Source: Terriglobia bacterium
Lineage (GTDB): Bacteria > Acidobacteriota > Terriglobia > Terriglobales > Acidobacteriaceae
Direction of reading: 5' to 3'
Length of the DNA: 64,000 nt
NCBI GenBank assembly: GCA_020073395.1
Contig: JAIQFF010000002.1
Span: 1-64,000, forward strand
Program-made: the position numbers and the translations under genes
Shown: positions 9,126-17,421 of the stretch, piece by piece
Layout: each line of letters begins with the position of its first letter
How positions within the stretch are numbered: the first letter of the stretch is position 1
The notes under the pieces: model-generated
Seen by the model: the letters and a program-made list of their open reading frames with translations, nothing else
Databases searched by the model: none
Told to the model about the DNA's origin: nothing

Positions 9126-9668
9126 TATTGATCTAGATGCGCTGCCCGGAGATTTTGTTACAACCCAAGTTTAGCAGGAGCAGCCAGGGAGCGTGCAGGG
9201 CAGAGATGAGAAGCCGACCCACTGTGCCGTGTGACGGGGCCGAGAATGAACCCGTCGGTAGACGTTGGGCGCCCGCCGAGACCCTTTAGGCATCTCCGCA
9301 TGGCGGAGCGTTGCACACCGGATCCTAGTTCGAGTCGAGCTCCCGTTCATTCAGCATTGGTTCAAAAATCGGTGACCCGTCATCACCAACCTGGCAGGTC
9401 GGCTTTCAGTCAGGATGCTAGGGTAAACATCCCGCATTGGCAATAGGGAGAGCGTAAAAAGTTGGCAATCCGCTTGCCAGCAACTTTCGTAAGGGGATAA
9501 CAGACTAGGTGGGGGCAGCCGCCCCGGCTGTCCGGCGGACGGAGCTCCGAACAGAAGCTCTCGGCTGTCAGCTATCGGCTCTCAGCTATAAGCTTCTTAG
9601 CCTTCAGTGCATAAATGTCCGGGTTTCCTGCAGGAATCGACAGCCACACTTGAGTGGGAGCTGAAAGC
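9126..9668. other. Intergenic region holding a 6S-like RNA; no protein gene
   Basis: No credible reading frame lies between lgt and zapA. The centre (9213-9403) forms a long rod of nested stems reported separately. The right part (about 9520-9660) has short facing copies of AGCTCTCGGCTGTCAGC-like sequence with no other recognisable content. Confidence 0.6.
9213..9403 (-). ncRNA. ssrS: Candidate 6S RNA downstream of zapA
   Basis: In many bacteria the 6S RNA, which binds sigma70 RNA polymerase, lies directly downstream of zapA, as here. Four stems nest in one rod. GCCGACC (9213-9219) pairs with GGTCGGC (9397-9403). TGACGGG (9232-9238) pairs with CCCGTCA (9376-9382). GAATGAAC (9244-9251) pairs with GTTCATTC (9345-9352). 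CTCCGC and GCGGAG (9294-9308) form the tip. The asymmetric unpaired stretches and the 191-nt span resemble the roughly 184-nt 6S RNA. The strand is inferred from zapA. A different structured RNA is possible. Confidence 0.55.
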
Positions 9669-10004
9669 TTATCCAGCGCGGCGCTTATCTTCCAGTACTT
9701 CATCCAGCGCGCTCGATAGATGCTGGGCGCGGCGCAGGTAGTCGCCGGATCCCACGTCCTGGTTGCGCTTGACCAGGTGGTATTCGTCGGCGATGTTCAG
9801 CGCGGCCAGCACGGCCAGGCGCGCCGTATCCACCGTGTGGGTCTGTTCTGACACCGCTCGCATCTTGCCATCCACGTACTCAGCCAGTTTGAGAATATAT
9901 TCCGCGTCCGAGCCGCGGAGATTATAGGGCTGGTCGAAAATCTCGACCCGGACAGCGTTATTGCTGGGATCCTTGATCGCGGTGTGTTTCGTGGCCGTTG
10001 CCAT
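9669..10004 (-). CDS. zapA: Cell division protein ZapA
   Basis: This 111-residue cytoplasmic protein fits the ZapA family, which bundles FtsZ filaments at the division ring. It has the globular N-terminal part (VRVEIFDQPYNLRG, then a YVD-K segment at residues 45-50), the conserved TARLAVLAALNIADEY stretch and a helical C-terminal tail. It lies 34 bp downstream of a coiled-coil gene on the same strand, a common zapB-like/zapA pairing. A 6S RNA candidate follows. Confidence 0.88.
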   Translation of the reverse strand: MATATKHTAIKDPSNNAVRVEIFDQPYNLRGSDAEYILKLAEYVDGKMRAVSEQTHTVDTARLAVLAALNIADEYHLVKRNQDVGSGDYLRRAQHLSSALDEVLEDKRRAG

Positions 10005-10038
10005 ACTCGTTTCTCCTCAGGACGGAGGTCGGGACCGA

Positions 10039-10335
10039 TCAGCTGACCGCCTGCTCCTCGGAAATGGATTCGATCTGGCCCAGCATCTTCTCCACCCGGC
10101 CGCGGATCTCTTCCCGTTCCTTGCGCAGCCGTACCATCTCGCGGCGCAAACCATCCAACTCTTCTTCGCGCTCCTCCAACTGCTGGCGCAGACGTTGCGC
10201 ATCCCGCTCCGCAGCCGCCCGGGCCTCCCGCGCCGACTTGTACAGTTCAATGGTGCGATAAACTTTCTCTTCGAGCGCCTGAAAATCGTCAGCCGGAACC
10301 TGCGCCGATACCCCTTCCGCCATCCTCACAGACAT
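10039..10335 (-). CDS. Small coiled-coil protein, ZapB-like
   Basis: Nearly all of this 98-residue protein (about residues 18-92) is predicted coiled coil, rich in Arg, Glu and Leu with heptad spacing. Position immediately upstream of zapA and the size suggest a ZapB-like partner in division-ring assembly, but the sequence itself is too low in complexity to prove it. GAGGAAG lies about 10 nt before the ATG at 10335; a second in-frame ATG is four codons later. Confidence 0.65.
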   Translation of the reverse strand: MSVRMAEGVSAQVPADDFQALEEKVYRTIELYKSAREARAAAERDAQRLRQQLEEREEELDGLRREMVRLRKEREEIRGRVEKMLGQIESISEEQAVS

Positions 10336-10655
10336 GATGCCACCACTTCCTCAAGAGAAATTGGGAACTTGAGCGCAGTATAACCCAGAACCCTGTGAAT
10401 CCAATGAGATGCTTGCGGAGGATTTGTGGGTTGGTCGCGAGCTAGAACCGCGATGTGTGCAAGTGAGTGTGGGTCGGACACTCCTGTCCGACGTCTTTGG
10501 CGTTGGTTTTGGTGGTGACTTGCCGATTGTGCCCGTTCTGAGAGAGTCCGAGGCAAAAAAAGTCAAAGTCTAAGGGTCAGAGTCAAAGGCGTCAAAGTCA
10601 AGGGCGTCAAAGTCACGGGCGTCGGACAGGAGTGTCCGACCCACACGGGCCTTAC
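10336..10655. other. Intergenic region, no gene; mostly a family A palindrome
   Basis: This spacer between the aminotransferase and the coiled-coil gene consists largely of the palindromic element at 10467-10646. The remainder shows no reading frame or RNA that I can support. The promoter of the zap genes should lie in 10336-10460. Confidence 0.5.
10467..10646. repeat. Dispersed palindromic element, family A (copy 2)
   Basis: The left arm (10467-10492) starts GTGTGGGTCGGACACTCC. The right arm (10621-10646) is its perfect 26-bp reverse complement. The interior (10561-10615) is made of GTCAAAG units about 12-15 bp apart. The right end lies 9 bp from the stop of the aminotransferase gene. Confidence 0.88.
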
Positions 10656-11855
10656 TTATCGTGCTCGCAACTTCTTCAGGCGCTCTCCGGCGGCGTCCAG
10701 CGTCTCATCGCGTTTGCAGAACGCAAAACGCACCTGCTGCGCGCCGTCCCGGGCGTCGTTGTAGAAACTCGATCCCGGAACCGAGGCCACCCCAATGTCT
10801 TTCACCAGATATTTCACAAACTCGAGGTCACTCGCGAACCCGAATGCGCTAATGTCAGTCATGACGTAATAGGCGCCGCGCGGACGAAAACAACGGAAGC
10901 CAGCCTCGGTCAAAACCGGGACCAGGCGATCACGCCGCTTGCGGTACCCCTCGGCCAGTTCCTGGTAATAGCTCGCTGGCAGGCCGAGCGCCGATGCTCC
11001 AGCCTCCTGCAACGGAGCAGGCGCGCCCACGGTGAGAAAATCGTGCACCTTGCGAATGGCATCCGTTATCGCGGGCGGGGCCACGGCCCAGCCTACGCGC
11101 CAGCCGGTCACGCTGTAGGTCTTCGACAAGCCGTTGATGGTGATCGTGCGATCACGCATGCCCTCGAGCGCCGCCATCGAAATATGCCTGGTGCCGTCGT
11201 ACAAGATGTGTTCGTAGATTTCATCCGTGATGGCCAGGACGTTGAATTCCACGCACAGGTCGCGGATCAATGCGAGTTCGCTTCGGGTGAAAACCTTGCC
11301 AGTGGGATTATTCGGCGTATTAACGATGATGGCCTTAGTGTGATTATGAAACGCAGCCCGCAGCTCGCGCTCATCGAAGGCCCATTCGCCATCGGGCGTG
11401 CCCGGCGGGCGCAGCTTTACAAAACGCGGCTTGGCGCCGGAAAGAATCGCGTCCGGGCCATAGTTCTCGTAGAACGGCTCGAAGATCACCACCTCGTCGC
11501 CGGCGTTGCACACCGCCAGCAAGGTCGCGATCATGGTTTCGGTGGAGCCGCAGCAAACGGTTATTTCGCGCTCCGGATCGACCGCGACCCCCTGCCACAA
11601 CTGCATCTGCCGGGCAATGGCGTTGCGCAGGTTCTTCGCTCCCCAGGTGATGGCGTACTGATTGACGTCGGCTGCGATCGCCTCTTGCGCGGCGCGCTTG
11701 ATCTCCTCCGGAGCGGGAAAATCGGGAAAGCCCTGCGACAGGTTCACGGCGCCATGCAGCATGGCCTGTCGCGTCATTTCGCGAATGACGGATTCAGTGA
11801 AGTATGCAACCCTGCCGCTGAGAAGAGACTTCTGCTGGATGGCGTGTTCTGCCAT
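10656..11855 (-). CDS. Class I/II pyridoxal-phosphate aminotransferase
   Basis: This 399-residue protein is a fold-type I aminotransferase of the aspartate/kynurenine aminotransferase-like group. It shows NTPNNPTGKVF (Asn contact to PLP), DEIYEHILYDG (Asp to the pyridine nitrogen) and GLSKTYSVTGWRVGW, which contains the lysine forming the Schiff base. Substrate preference (aspartate, methionine, glutamine or kynurenine transamination) cannot be decided. It is the last gene of a minus-strand run with the purine permease and guanine deaminase; the 58-bp gap allows cotranscription. Confidence 0.88.
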   Translation of the reverse strand: MAEHAIQQKSLLSGRVAYFTESVIREMTRQAMLHGAVNLSQGFPDFPAPEEIKRAAQEAIAADVNQYAITWGAKNLRNAIARQMQLWQGVAVDPEREITVCCGSTETMIATLLAVCNAGDEVVIFEPFYENYGPDAILSGAKPRFVKLRPPGTPDGEWAFDERELRAAFHNHTKAIIVNTPNNPTGKVFTRSELALIRDLCVEFNVLAITDEIYEHILYDGTRHISMAALEGMRDRTITINGLSKTYSVTGWRVGWAVAPPAITDAIRKVHDFLTVGAPAPLQEAGASALGLPASYYQELAEGYRKRRDRLVPVLTEAGFRCFRPRGAYYVMTDISAFGFASDLEFVKYLVKDIGVASVPGSSFYNDARDGAQQVRFAFCKRDETLDAAGERLKKLRAR

Positions 11856-11913
11856 AGGGCGTCAGCCTACCACAGTGCCAAATGATCCCGCCTTGCTGCT
11901 GAGGGATGAGCTG

Positions 11914-13209
11914 TTACGCCGCGGCGAGATAGACATATCGCAGAATGAACAGCACGGTGAGGATCCAGACCAGCAGGTTGATCTCGCGAGCTTTTCCGGC
12001 TGCGATTTTTACCACGGTGTAGGAAATCAGTCCCAGGCTGATGCCAGTCGCAATGCTGAAGGTCAGAGGCGTGGCCAGCATGGCAATAAAGGCGGGCACG
12101 GCTTCGCTGAAATCTGCCCAGGCGATGTGCGCGATCGATTGCGTCATCAGCGCGCCTACCAGGATGAGCGCCGGGGCGGTGGCATAGCCGGGAATCGCAG
12201 TCGCCAGCGGAGAAGAGAACATGGCCCCGAGGAAAAGCGCGGCGACCACCATATTGCCGAGTCCGGTGCGGGCCCCGGCCGCGATTCCGGCAACGCTTTC
12301 GATATAACTGGTCACCGTAGAAGTGCCCGCGACGGCTCCAAAAATGGTCCCCGTCGCATCCGCCACCAGCGCCCGCCCTACGCGGGGAATTTTCCCGTCC
12401 TTGATGAAGCCACCTTGCTCGCACACCCCGACGAGAGTGCCGACATTGTCGAACAGGTCCACGAACAGGAAGGCAAACAGGATTTCGAGAAATCCCAGAT
12501 GAATGGCACCCCGCAGATCGAGTTGCAGAAAAGTAGATGAAGGATGGGGCAGCGAAAAGATCGCGGAAGGCCACTGCGAGATGCCGCGGAGCATGCCCAG
12601 CAGCGCGGTCCCGACAATTCCGATCAGGATGGCGCCATTGACCTTCCGCGCCATCAGGAACAGGGTCAGCACAATCCCGAAGCAGGCTGTCTGCACTTCT
12701 TTGTCGGCAAAATTGCCCAGGCCGACGAACGTGGCTGCATTGGCCACCACCAGCTTGGCATTCCGCAACCCCACGAACGCAATGAAGAACCCTATGCCGG
12801 TGGCGGTGGAATGCTTGAGGCAGTCGGGCATGCCGTTGACAATTTGCTCGCGCACCCGCGTGATCGTGAGCAACAGGAAAAGAACGCCGGAGAGGAAGAC
12901 CACGCCCAGCGCCGTGCGCCAGGGAACGTGCATGTTCAAGCAAACGGAATAAGTAAAGTAAGCATTGAGCGACATGCCCGGCGCCAGCGCAATGGGATAG
13001 TTGGCGTAAAGCCCCATCACCAGCGTCGCCACGGCGGCGGAAAGGCAGGTGGCAAACACCACGCCCTCGACCGGCATTCCCGCCTGCGCCAGGATCTGCG
13101 GATTCACCATGACGATGTACGCCATGGTCAGGAAGGTGGTGAGGCCACCCAGCATCTCTTGCCGCACCGTGGTGTGGTTCTCGGCCAGCCTGAAATAACG
13201 TTCGATCAA
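11914..13209 (-). CDS. NCS2 purine permease (AzgA-like)
   Basis: This 431-residue membrane protein with about 12-13 hydrophobic segments belongs to the AzgA subgroup of NCS2 nucleobase:proton symporters, which take up adenine, guanine or hypoxanthine. Typical elements are TTFLTMAYI near the start, ALAPGMSLNAYF, TATGIGFFIA and GTSTVTSYIESVAGIAAG. The guanine deaminase gene lies 27 bp upstream on the same strand, so import of guanine followed by deamination is a reasonable inference. Confidence 0.9.
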   Translation of the reverse strand: MIERYFRLAENHTTVRQEMLGGLTTFLTMAYIVMVNPQILAQAGMPVEGVVFATCLSAAVATLVMGLYANYPIALAPGMSLNAYFTYSVCLNMHVPWRTALGVVFLSGVLFLLLTITRVREQIVNGMPDCLKHSTATGIGFFIAFVGLRNAKLVVANAATFVGLGNFADKEVQTACFGIVLTLFLMARKVNGAILIGIVGTALLGMLRGISQWPSAIFSLPHPSSTFLQLDLRGAIHLGFLEILFAFLFVDLFDNVGTLVGVCEQGGFIKDGKIPRVGRALVADATGTIFGAVAGTSTVTSYIESVAGIAAGARTGLGNMVVAALFLGAMFSSPLATAIPGYATAPALILVGALMTQSIAHIAWADFSEAVPAFIAMLATPLTFSIATGISLGLISYTVVKIAAGKAREINLLVWILTVLFILRYVYLAAA

Positions 13210-13236
13210 TCGCTCTCCTCCAGGTTTCGAGCCGGT

Positions 13237-13704
13237 TCAGTAGCGGGTCTTGTCCGACTTCTCCTGCCAGACGTGAAACGCTGCCAGCGCTTCCTGGCGC
13301 ATCATCTGGGTCATCGGAATCTTGCGGCGCGAGAGGGGCTGCGTCATTTCACCATAGATCAATGAATCGTCGAATCCGTTTTTCGATGCATCCGCCGCGA
13401 AACTTCCGAAGTACACGCGAGCCAGACGCGCCCAGTAAATCGCCCCCAGGCACATGGGACAGGGCTCGCACGAGGTATAAAGTTCGCAACCTTTGAGTTC
13501 GAAGAGCCCCAGTTTCTGGCAGGCCTGTCGGATAGCGAGCATTTCGGCGTGGGCGGTGGGATCATTGGTCAAGGTCACCTGGTTCACGCCCTCCGCAATA
13601 ATGCCGCCGCCTTGGACGATCACAGTCCCGAAGGGTCCACCCCGTCCAGAACGAACGTTTTCGATTGAGAGTTGAATGGCGCGCGCCATGAAGAGATCGC
13701 TCAT
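13237..13704 (-). CDS. guaD: Guanine deaminase (CMP/dCMP deaminase fold)
   Basis: This 155-residue zinc enzyme converts guanine to xanthine. It has NDPTAHAEMLAIRQAC with the zinc His and catalytic Glu, and TSCEPCPMCLGAIYWARL with the two zinc Cys. The AHAE context, the WARL ending and the C-terminal FHVWQ segment match the Bacillus GuaD type rather than tRNA adenosine deaminase TadA. It forms an apparent operon with the AzgA-like permease. Confidence 0.87.
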   Translation of the reverse strand: MSDLFMARAIQLSIENVRSGRGGPFGTVIVQGGGIIAEGVNQVTLTNDPTAHAEMLAIRQACQKLGLFELKGCELYTSCEPCPMCLGAIYWARLARVYFGSFAADASKNGFDDSLIYGEMTQPLSRRKIPMTQMMRQEALAAFHVWQEKSDKTRY

Positions 13705-13738
13705 GTGAAGCCTTCTGAGCCAGCCAGTATAGCGGAGT

Positions 13739-13857
13739 GTGTGGCGCGGGCGCCCCGCCCGCGGCTTTTGACGTTGAACTCAATTTCTCCCGTCCCACTG
13801 CCTGCGGGGCTTTGACCTTGAATTCAAACCTCGCGGGCGAGGGCGCCCGCGCCACAC
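13739..13857. repeat. Dispersed palindromic element, family A (copy 3)
   Basis: GTGTGGCGCGGGCGCC (13739-13754) and its perfect complement (13842-13857) flank an interior with TTTTGACGTTGAA and TTTGACCTTGAATTCAA. The core (CGCGGGCG) differs from the GGACA-type core of other copies, but the ends and TTTGAC joints are the same. It lies between divergent guaD and the MATE gene. Confidence 0.85.
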
Positions 13858-13886
13858 AATCCAGTTGGTATAGTCACAATGAACCG

Positions 13887-15248
13887 ATGCCTGTGGAATC
13901 TCAGCCCGTTTCTGTCGCCCCGCGCCGCGCGGACTTTTCGCTGACCCTGCGCCTGGCCCTGCCGCTCATCATTGCCGAGGTCGGCTGGATGAGCATGGGT
14001 ATCGTGGACACCATCATGGTGGGAAGGCTGCCCGACAGTGCCGTCGCCATCGGAGCCACCGGCCTGGGCCAGAGCCTTTATCACAGTATCGCCATCTTTG
14101 GCGGCGGCTTGCTGCTTGGACTGGATACCTTCGTCGCCCACGCCTACGGGCGCGAAGATCTGAACGATGCCCGCCTCTCGCTGGTGAACGGACTGTTTCT
14201 CGCCTTTGCGCTGACCCCAATCCTCATGCTGGCAGTATCGTTCTGGCCGCCGCTGATGCAGCGCTTCGGAATCAGCGCGGAACTGGTGGAGCCGATGCGC
14301 CCGTTCCTATACGCACTCAACTGGGGCACGCCGCCACTGCTCGCCTACTTCGCGCTCCGCCGTTATCTGCAGGCGGTGAACGTCGTGGTTCCCATCATGT
14401 TCGCCCTCATCTCCTCCAATCTCGTGAATCTGGTCGGCGATTGGGCGCTGATCTACGGACACCTCGGGCTTCCCGCCATGGGCATCACCGGTTCCGGCTG
14501 GGCTACCTGCGTGGCCCGCATCTACATGGCAGGCGTGCTTGCTGTCACTTTGCTCTGGGTGGAGTCAAAACGTTCCCTGCCCCGGTGGACAGGCGCCGTC
14601 CGCATCGATCTGCGTCGAGTTTCGGCCTTACTCAAGCTGGGGGCGCCGGCGGCAACCCAGATTTTGTGCGAGATCGGCGCGTTCTCGGCTGCCACGGCAG
14701 TGGTGGCAAAGCTGGGGCCCGTCCCGCTCGCCGGTCACGAAATCGCCTTAAACTGCGCCGCGTTCACATTCATGGTGCCACTCGGAATCAGCTCCGCCGC
14801 TGCGGTGCGCGTCGGACAACAGTTGGGGAGAAAGGATCCGCAAGGCGCGCGCCGCGCGGGCTGGTCCGCCATCATGCTCGGAGCGGGATTCATGACCTGC
14901 TCAGGACTGGTGTTCGTGTCCATTCCCACGTTGATTGCGCGCCTGTTCTCGCCAGACCCGCTGGTGATGCGCACCGGCGCCAGGCTGCTGCTGGTGGCGG
15001 CGGCATTCCAGCTCTTCGACGGCTTGCAGACGGTCGCGACCGGAGCCCTTCGCGGCGCAGGAGACACGAAGACGCCCATGCTGGCTAACTTTGTCGCCTA
15101 CTGGCTGATCGGGCTTCCCGTGGGCTATGTCTTATGTTTCAGACTTGGATGGGGAGCGGTCGGAGTGTGGATCGGCTTGTGCGGCGGCCTGGTGATCATC
15201 GGGTCAGCCCTTCTGCTGGCATGGCACCGGAGAAAGCTGCCCGCGTGA
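13887..15248 (+). CDS. MATE-family multidrug/Na+ exporter
   Basis: This 453-residue inner-membrane protein has about 12 hydrophobic segments in two homologous halves, as in the MATE family (NorM/DinF type) that expels drugs or metabolites in exchange for H+ or Na+. LALPLIIAEVGWMSMGIVD opens the first half and LKLGAPAATQILCE the second; GALRGAGDTKTPM is a further family element. The ATG at 13887 avoids translating the palindromic repeat that an upstream in-frame start would include. Substrate unknown. Confidence 0.9.
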   Translation: MPVESQPVSVAPRRADFSLTLRLALPLIIAEVGWMSMGIVDTIMVGRLPDSAVAIGATGLGQSLYHSIAIFGGGLLLGLDTFVAHAYGREDLNDARLSLVNGLFLAFALTPILMLAVSFWPPLMQRFGISAELVEPMRPFLYALNWGTPPLLAYFALRRYLQAVNVVVPIMFALISSNLVNLVGDWALIYGHLGLPAMGITGSGWATCVARIYMAGVLAVTLLWVESKRSLPRWTGAVRIDLRRVSALLKLGAPAATQILCEIGAFSAATAVVAKLGPVPLAGHEIALNCAAFTFMVPLGISSAAAVRVGQQLGRKDPQGARRAGWSAIMLGAGFMTCSGLVFVSIPTLIARLFSPDPLVMRTGARLLLVAAAFQLFDGLQTVATGALRGAGDTKTPMLANFVAYWLIGLPVGYVLCFRLGWGAVGVWIGLCGGLVIIGSALLLAWHRRKLPA

Positions 15249-15430
15249 CATGGCGTTCGGGCGCCGATCCGGGCGGGTCTCGGGAAGAGTGACCATCGCA
15301 CTCTCAGATGCGCCGCAAGCCCATCACCTTACTCACACAGACTTCAGAGGCTGGTGGACCAGCCGGAACCTTGTACCCCGCGGCCGAAAGCCTACATCCT
15401 CCGATCCGCCGCGAGGGGTTAACCTACTTG

Positions 15431-15787
15431 CTAGGCACTGTAGTTCGCCACCACTCGAGCCACTTTTCCAATCGCTGACAGCTCCATGAACTCTCCCGTG
15501 CGTGTCCCCTTTTGATTTGTGTAGTAGAGCAGCAAGCTGTTTACGCCCCAGAGGACGTCCTCAAGGTGAAACTGGAGTTCCGGGTAGGCTTCTAGCCCTC
15601 GCTGAAAATAAGCTCTCAAGTTTGCCTTTCCGACCACCTTGCCATCTGACGTCCCCAACAGCCGGGCGGCAACTGGCGAAGTCAACTCGATTGCATCCTC
15701 ATAGTGCCTCATGATCAAGTCCAGATCATGACCGTTCCAAGCCGCTACCCAATGGTTGGCCAGATTCCACGCCTCGTCTCTCGTCAT
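15431..15787 (-). CDS. SnoaL/NTF2-like protein
   Basis: This 118-residue protein resembles the SnoaL-like branch of the NTF2 superfamily: WVAAWNGHDLDLIMRHYED followed by a strand-rich second half ending in a hydrophobic strand. Such cone-shaped proteins act as small hydrolases, isomerases or binding proteins, and no catalytic residues can be assigned here. It lies beside the IS110-family element, whose left inverted repeat begins about 90 bp from its start. Confidence 0.7.
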   Translation of the reverse strand: MTRDEAWNLANHWVAAWNGHDLDLIMRHYEDAIELTSPVAARLLGTSDGKVVGKANLRAYFQRGLEAYPELQFHLEDVLWGVNSLLLYYTNQKGTRTGEFMELSAIGKVARVVANYSA

Positions 15788-15874
15788 TGCCGTTTCTCCA
15801 GTTGACGGTTCATGAATAAAGGTATGAAGAGCAATGCGCGACAGTCTACTTGATGGTTGTCATGAACAGATGGG

Positions 15875-15889
15875 ATGAGAAGGCCGGTC
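15875..15889 (+). repeat. Left inverted repeat of the IS element
   Basis: ATGAGAAGGCCGGTC lies 69 bp before the transposase start and is the exact reverse complement of 17329-17343. Confidence 0.85.
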
Positions 15890-15958
15890 TCCGGACGGGA
15901 TGCTGTACGCTCCCAAGTTATCGACGTGCTCGAAGCACAGATAAAAAGGAGACCGGCA

Positions 15959-17062
15959 ATGAAGAAGATTAGCACCGAAGCGGCACAGCAAAGCGGAAAA
16001 ATCTCAGAGCAGAAGTTAACCGTCGGACTGGACGTGGGCGATCGCTCGAGCTGGTATTGCGTGCTGGATGAAGCAGGCACGATTGTGCTGGAGCAAAAAC
16101 TGGGCACGACCCCGAAAGCGATGAAGGAAGTGTTCGGAAGCATGCCGCGCAGCCGGATCGCGCTGGAAACGGGAATGCATTCGCCCTGGGTAAGCCGGTT
16201 GTTGAGCAAGTTGGGACACGAAGTGATCGTGGCCCATGCGCGCAAGGTGCGCTTGATCGGAGAGAGCCGAAAGAAGGACGATCGGCTGGATGCGCAGACC
16301 CTGGCGCGGCTGGCCCGGATCGATCCCCAGCTGTTGTCCCCGGTGAAGCATCGCAGCGCGAAGGCACAAGCGGATCTGACGGTGATCCGGGCGCGTGCCG
16401 GACTGGTGCGTGCACGAACGGCGCTGGTGAATACGGCCCGCGGACTGGCCAAGAGCTACGGGGAGCGGCTGCGCGGGTGCAACGTACGCAATATGAATCC
16501 GGAGAAAGCCCAGGAGCTGAGTCCGGAACTGCGAAGCGCACTGGAGCCGTTGCTGGCGGGAATCGAGTCGCTGAGTGAACGCATCCGGGAGTGCAACGAA
16601 GGGATCGAGCGATTGGCGCGGGAAAGCTATCCGCAAGTGGCGCAACTGAAGCAGGTGAAGGGGGTGGGCACATTGATCGCGCTGACCTTGCTGCTGACGC
16701 TGGAAGACGCGCATCGTCTTGGCAAGAGCCGGGACGTGGGCTGCTACTTGGGGCTGCAGCCGGGACGGAGAAACTCGGGCCAGAGCGAGCCGCAGATGCA
16801 CATCAGCAAGGAAGGCGATCCCTATCTGCGAACCCTGCTGGTGCAGGGAGCGCACCACATCCTGGGCCCGTTTGGAGCCGACAGTGACTTGCGGCGCTGG
16901 GGATTGAAGCTGGCCGAGCGCGGCGGCAAGAGCGGGAAGAAACGAGCCATTGTTGCAGTTGCGCGAAAGCTGGCCGTCTTGCTGCATCACCTGTGGGTGA
17001 GCGGAGAGGTCTACGAACCGTTGCGCAACAGCAAACAAAGAGCGATGCCGGCGGCTGCATAA
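15959..17062 (+). CDS. IS110-family transposase (DEDD recombinase)
   Basis: This 367-residue protein has the N-terminal RuvC-like DEDD domain (GLDVGD, ALETGM, KKDDRLDAQTLARL) and a C-terminal Transposase_20 domain with VKGVGTLIALTLLL, YLGLQPGRRNSG and HISKEGDPYLRTLL. The catalytic serine of the family is expected in the GDPYLR/LLVQGAHH region but I cannot fix the residue. AAAAGGAGA stands just before the ATG at 15959. The enzyme should be guided by the RNA of the element. Confidence 0.92.
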   Translation: MKKISTEAAQQSGKISEQKLTVGLDVGDRSSWYCVLDEAGTIVLEQKLGTTPKAMKEVFGSMPRSRIALETGMHSPWVSRLLSKLGHEVIVAHARKVRLIGESRKKDDRLDAQTLARLARIDPQLLSPVKHRSAKAQADLTVIRARAGLVRARTALVNTARGLAKSYGERLRGCNVRNMNPEKAQELSPELRSALEPLLAGIESLSERIRECNEGIERLARESYPQVAQLKQVKGVGTLIALTLLLTLEDAHRLGKSRDVGCYLGLQPGRRNSGQSEPQMHISKEGDPYLRTLLVQGAHHILGPFGADSDLRRWGLKLAERGGKSGKKRAIVAVARKLAVLLHHLWVSGEVYEPLRNSKQRAMPAAA

Positions 17063-17328
17063 AACCAAAACGCTCTGCGAAAGGAAAAGCCAAAGCCTAA
17101 AGCCGAGTTCCGGTGACTGCGTTAAACGCCTGGCCCAGCTTTCATCTTGGAGATGAAACCGAGGTCGATAAACAGGTGGCAGCACCGGCTGAAACGAGAA
17201 CACCCAACTTGCACCGAGCGAAGCAAAGCGCTCATCGAAGAGTGCGGATGGAAGGGTGGCGACAGTGGCGACTCGGCCGGGAAGAAACAGCGTGACCAAC
17301 CAATACCAAAACGAATCCACTTGACTCC
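17063..17328 (+). ncRNA. Putative bridge-RNA region of the IS1111-type element
   Basis: IS110-family transposases are directed by a structured non-coding RNA; in IS1111-type elements it lies in the right end after the gene. This 266-nt stretch has no reading frame and several stems, including TTTCATCT-TGG-AGATGAAA (about 17138-17156) and GAGCG/CGCTC (about 17217-17234). There is also a direct repeat GTGGCGACA/GTGGCGACT near 17260. RNA ends and guide loops cannot be set from one copy. Confidence 0.55.
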
Positions 17329-17343
17329 GACCGGCCTTCTCAT
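17329..17343 (-). repeat. Right inverted repeat of the IS element
   Basis: GACCGGCCTTCTCAT is the exact reverse complement of the left repeat at 15875-15889. Confidence 0.85.
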
Positions 17344-17421
17344 GGAAGGCGTTTACATCAACAACCGTTGTACTCGATGGACTGGTATCGAGTGTCTCTC
17401 TGCTCCCGGTCACTCCCTCAG

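Larger units (their letters stand above)
15868..17346 (+). mobile_element. IS110-family element, IS1111-type
   Basis: The element is bounded by a perfect 15-bp inverted repeat: ATGAGAAGGCCGGTC at 15875-15889 and its complement at 17329-17343. It contains one transposase gene and a long non-coding right end. Subterminal inverted repeats and a right-end non-coding region are the marks of the IS1111 subgroup. Members of that group extend about 7 bp beyond the left and 3 bp beyond the right repeat; the outer limits given follow that rule and are inferred. No target duplication is expected and none is seen. Confidence 0.82.

Noticed and set aside
9329-9336. TTCGAGTC, resembling a tRNA T-loop
   Set aside because: No cloverleaf can be drawn around it and the sequence is part of the nested stems of the 6S-like RNA.
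16016-17413. 465-codon open frame on the minus strand across the transposase
   Set aside because: It is the antisense of the IS110 transposase, whose motifs and ribosome-binding site are clear; the antisense translation has no family likeness.
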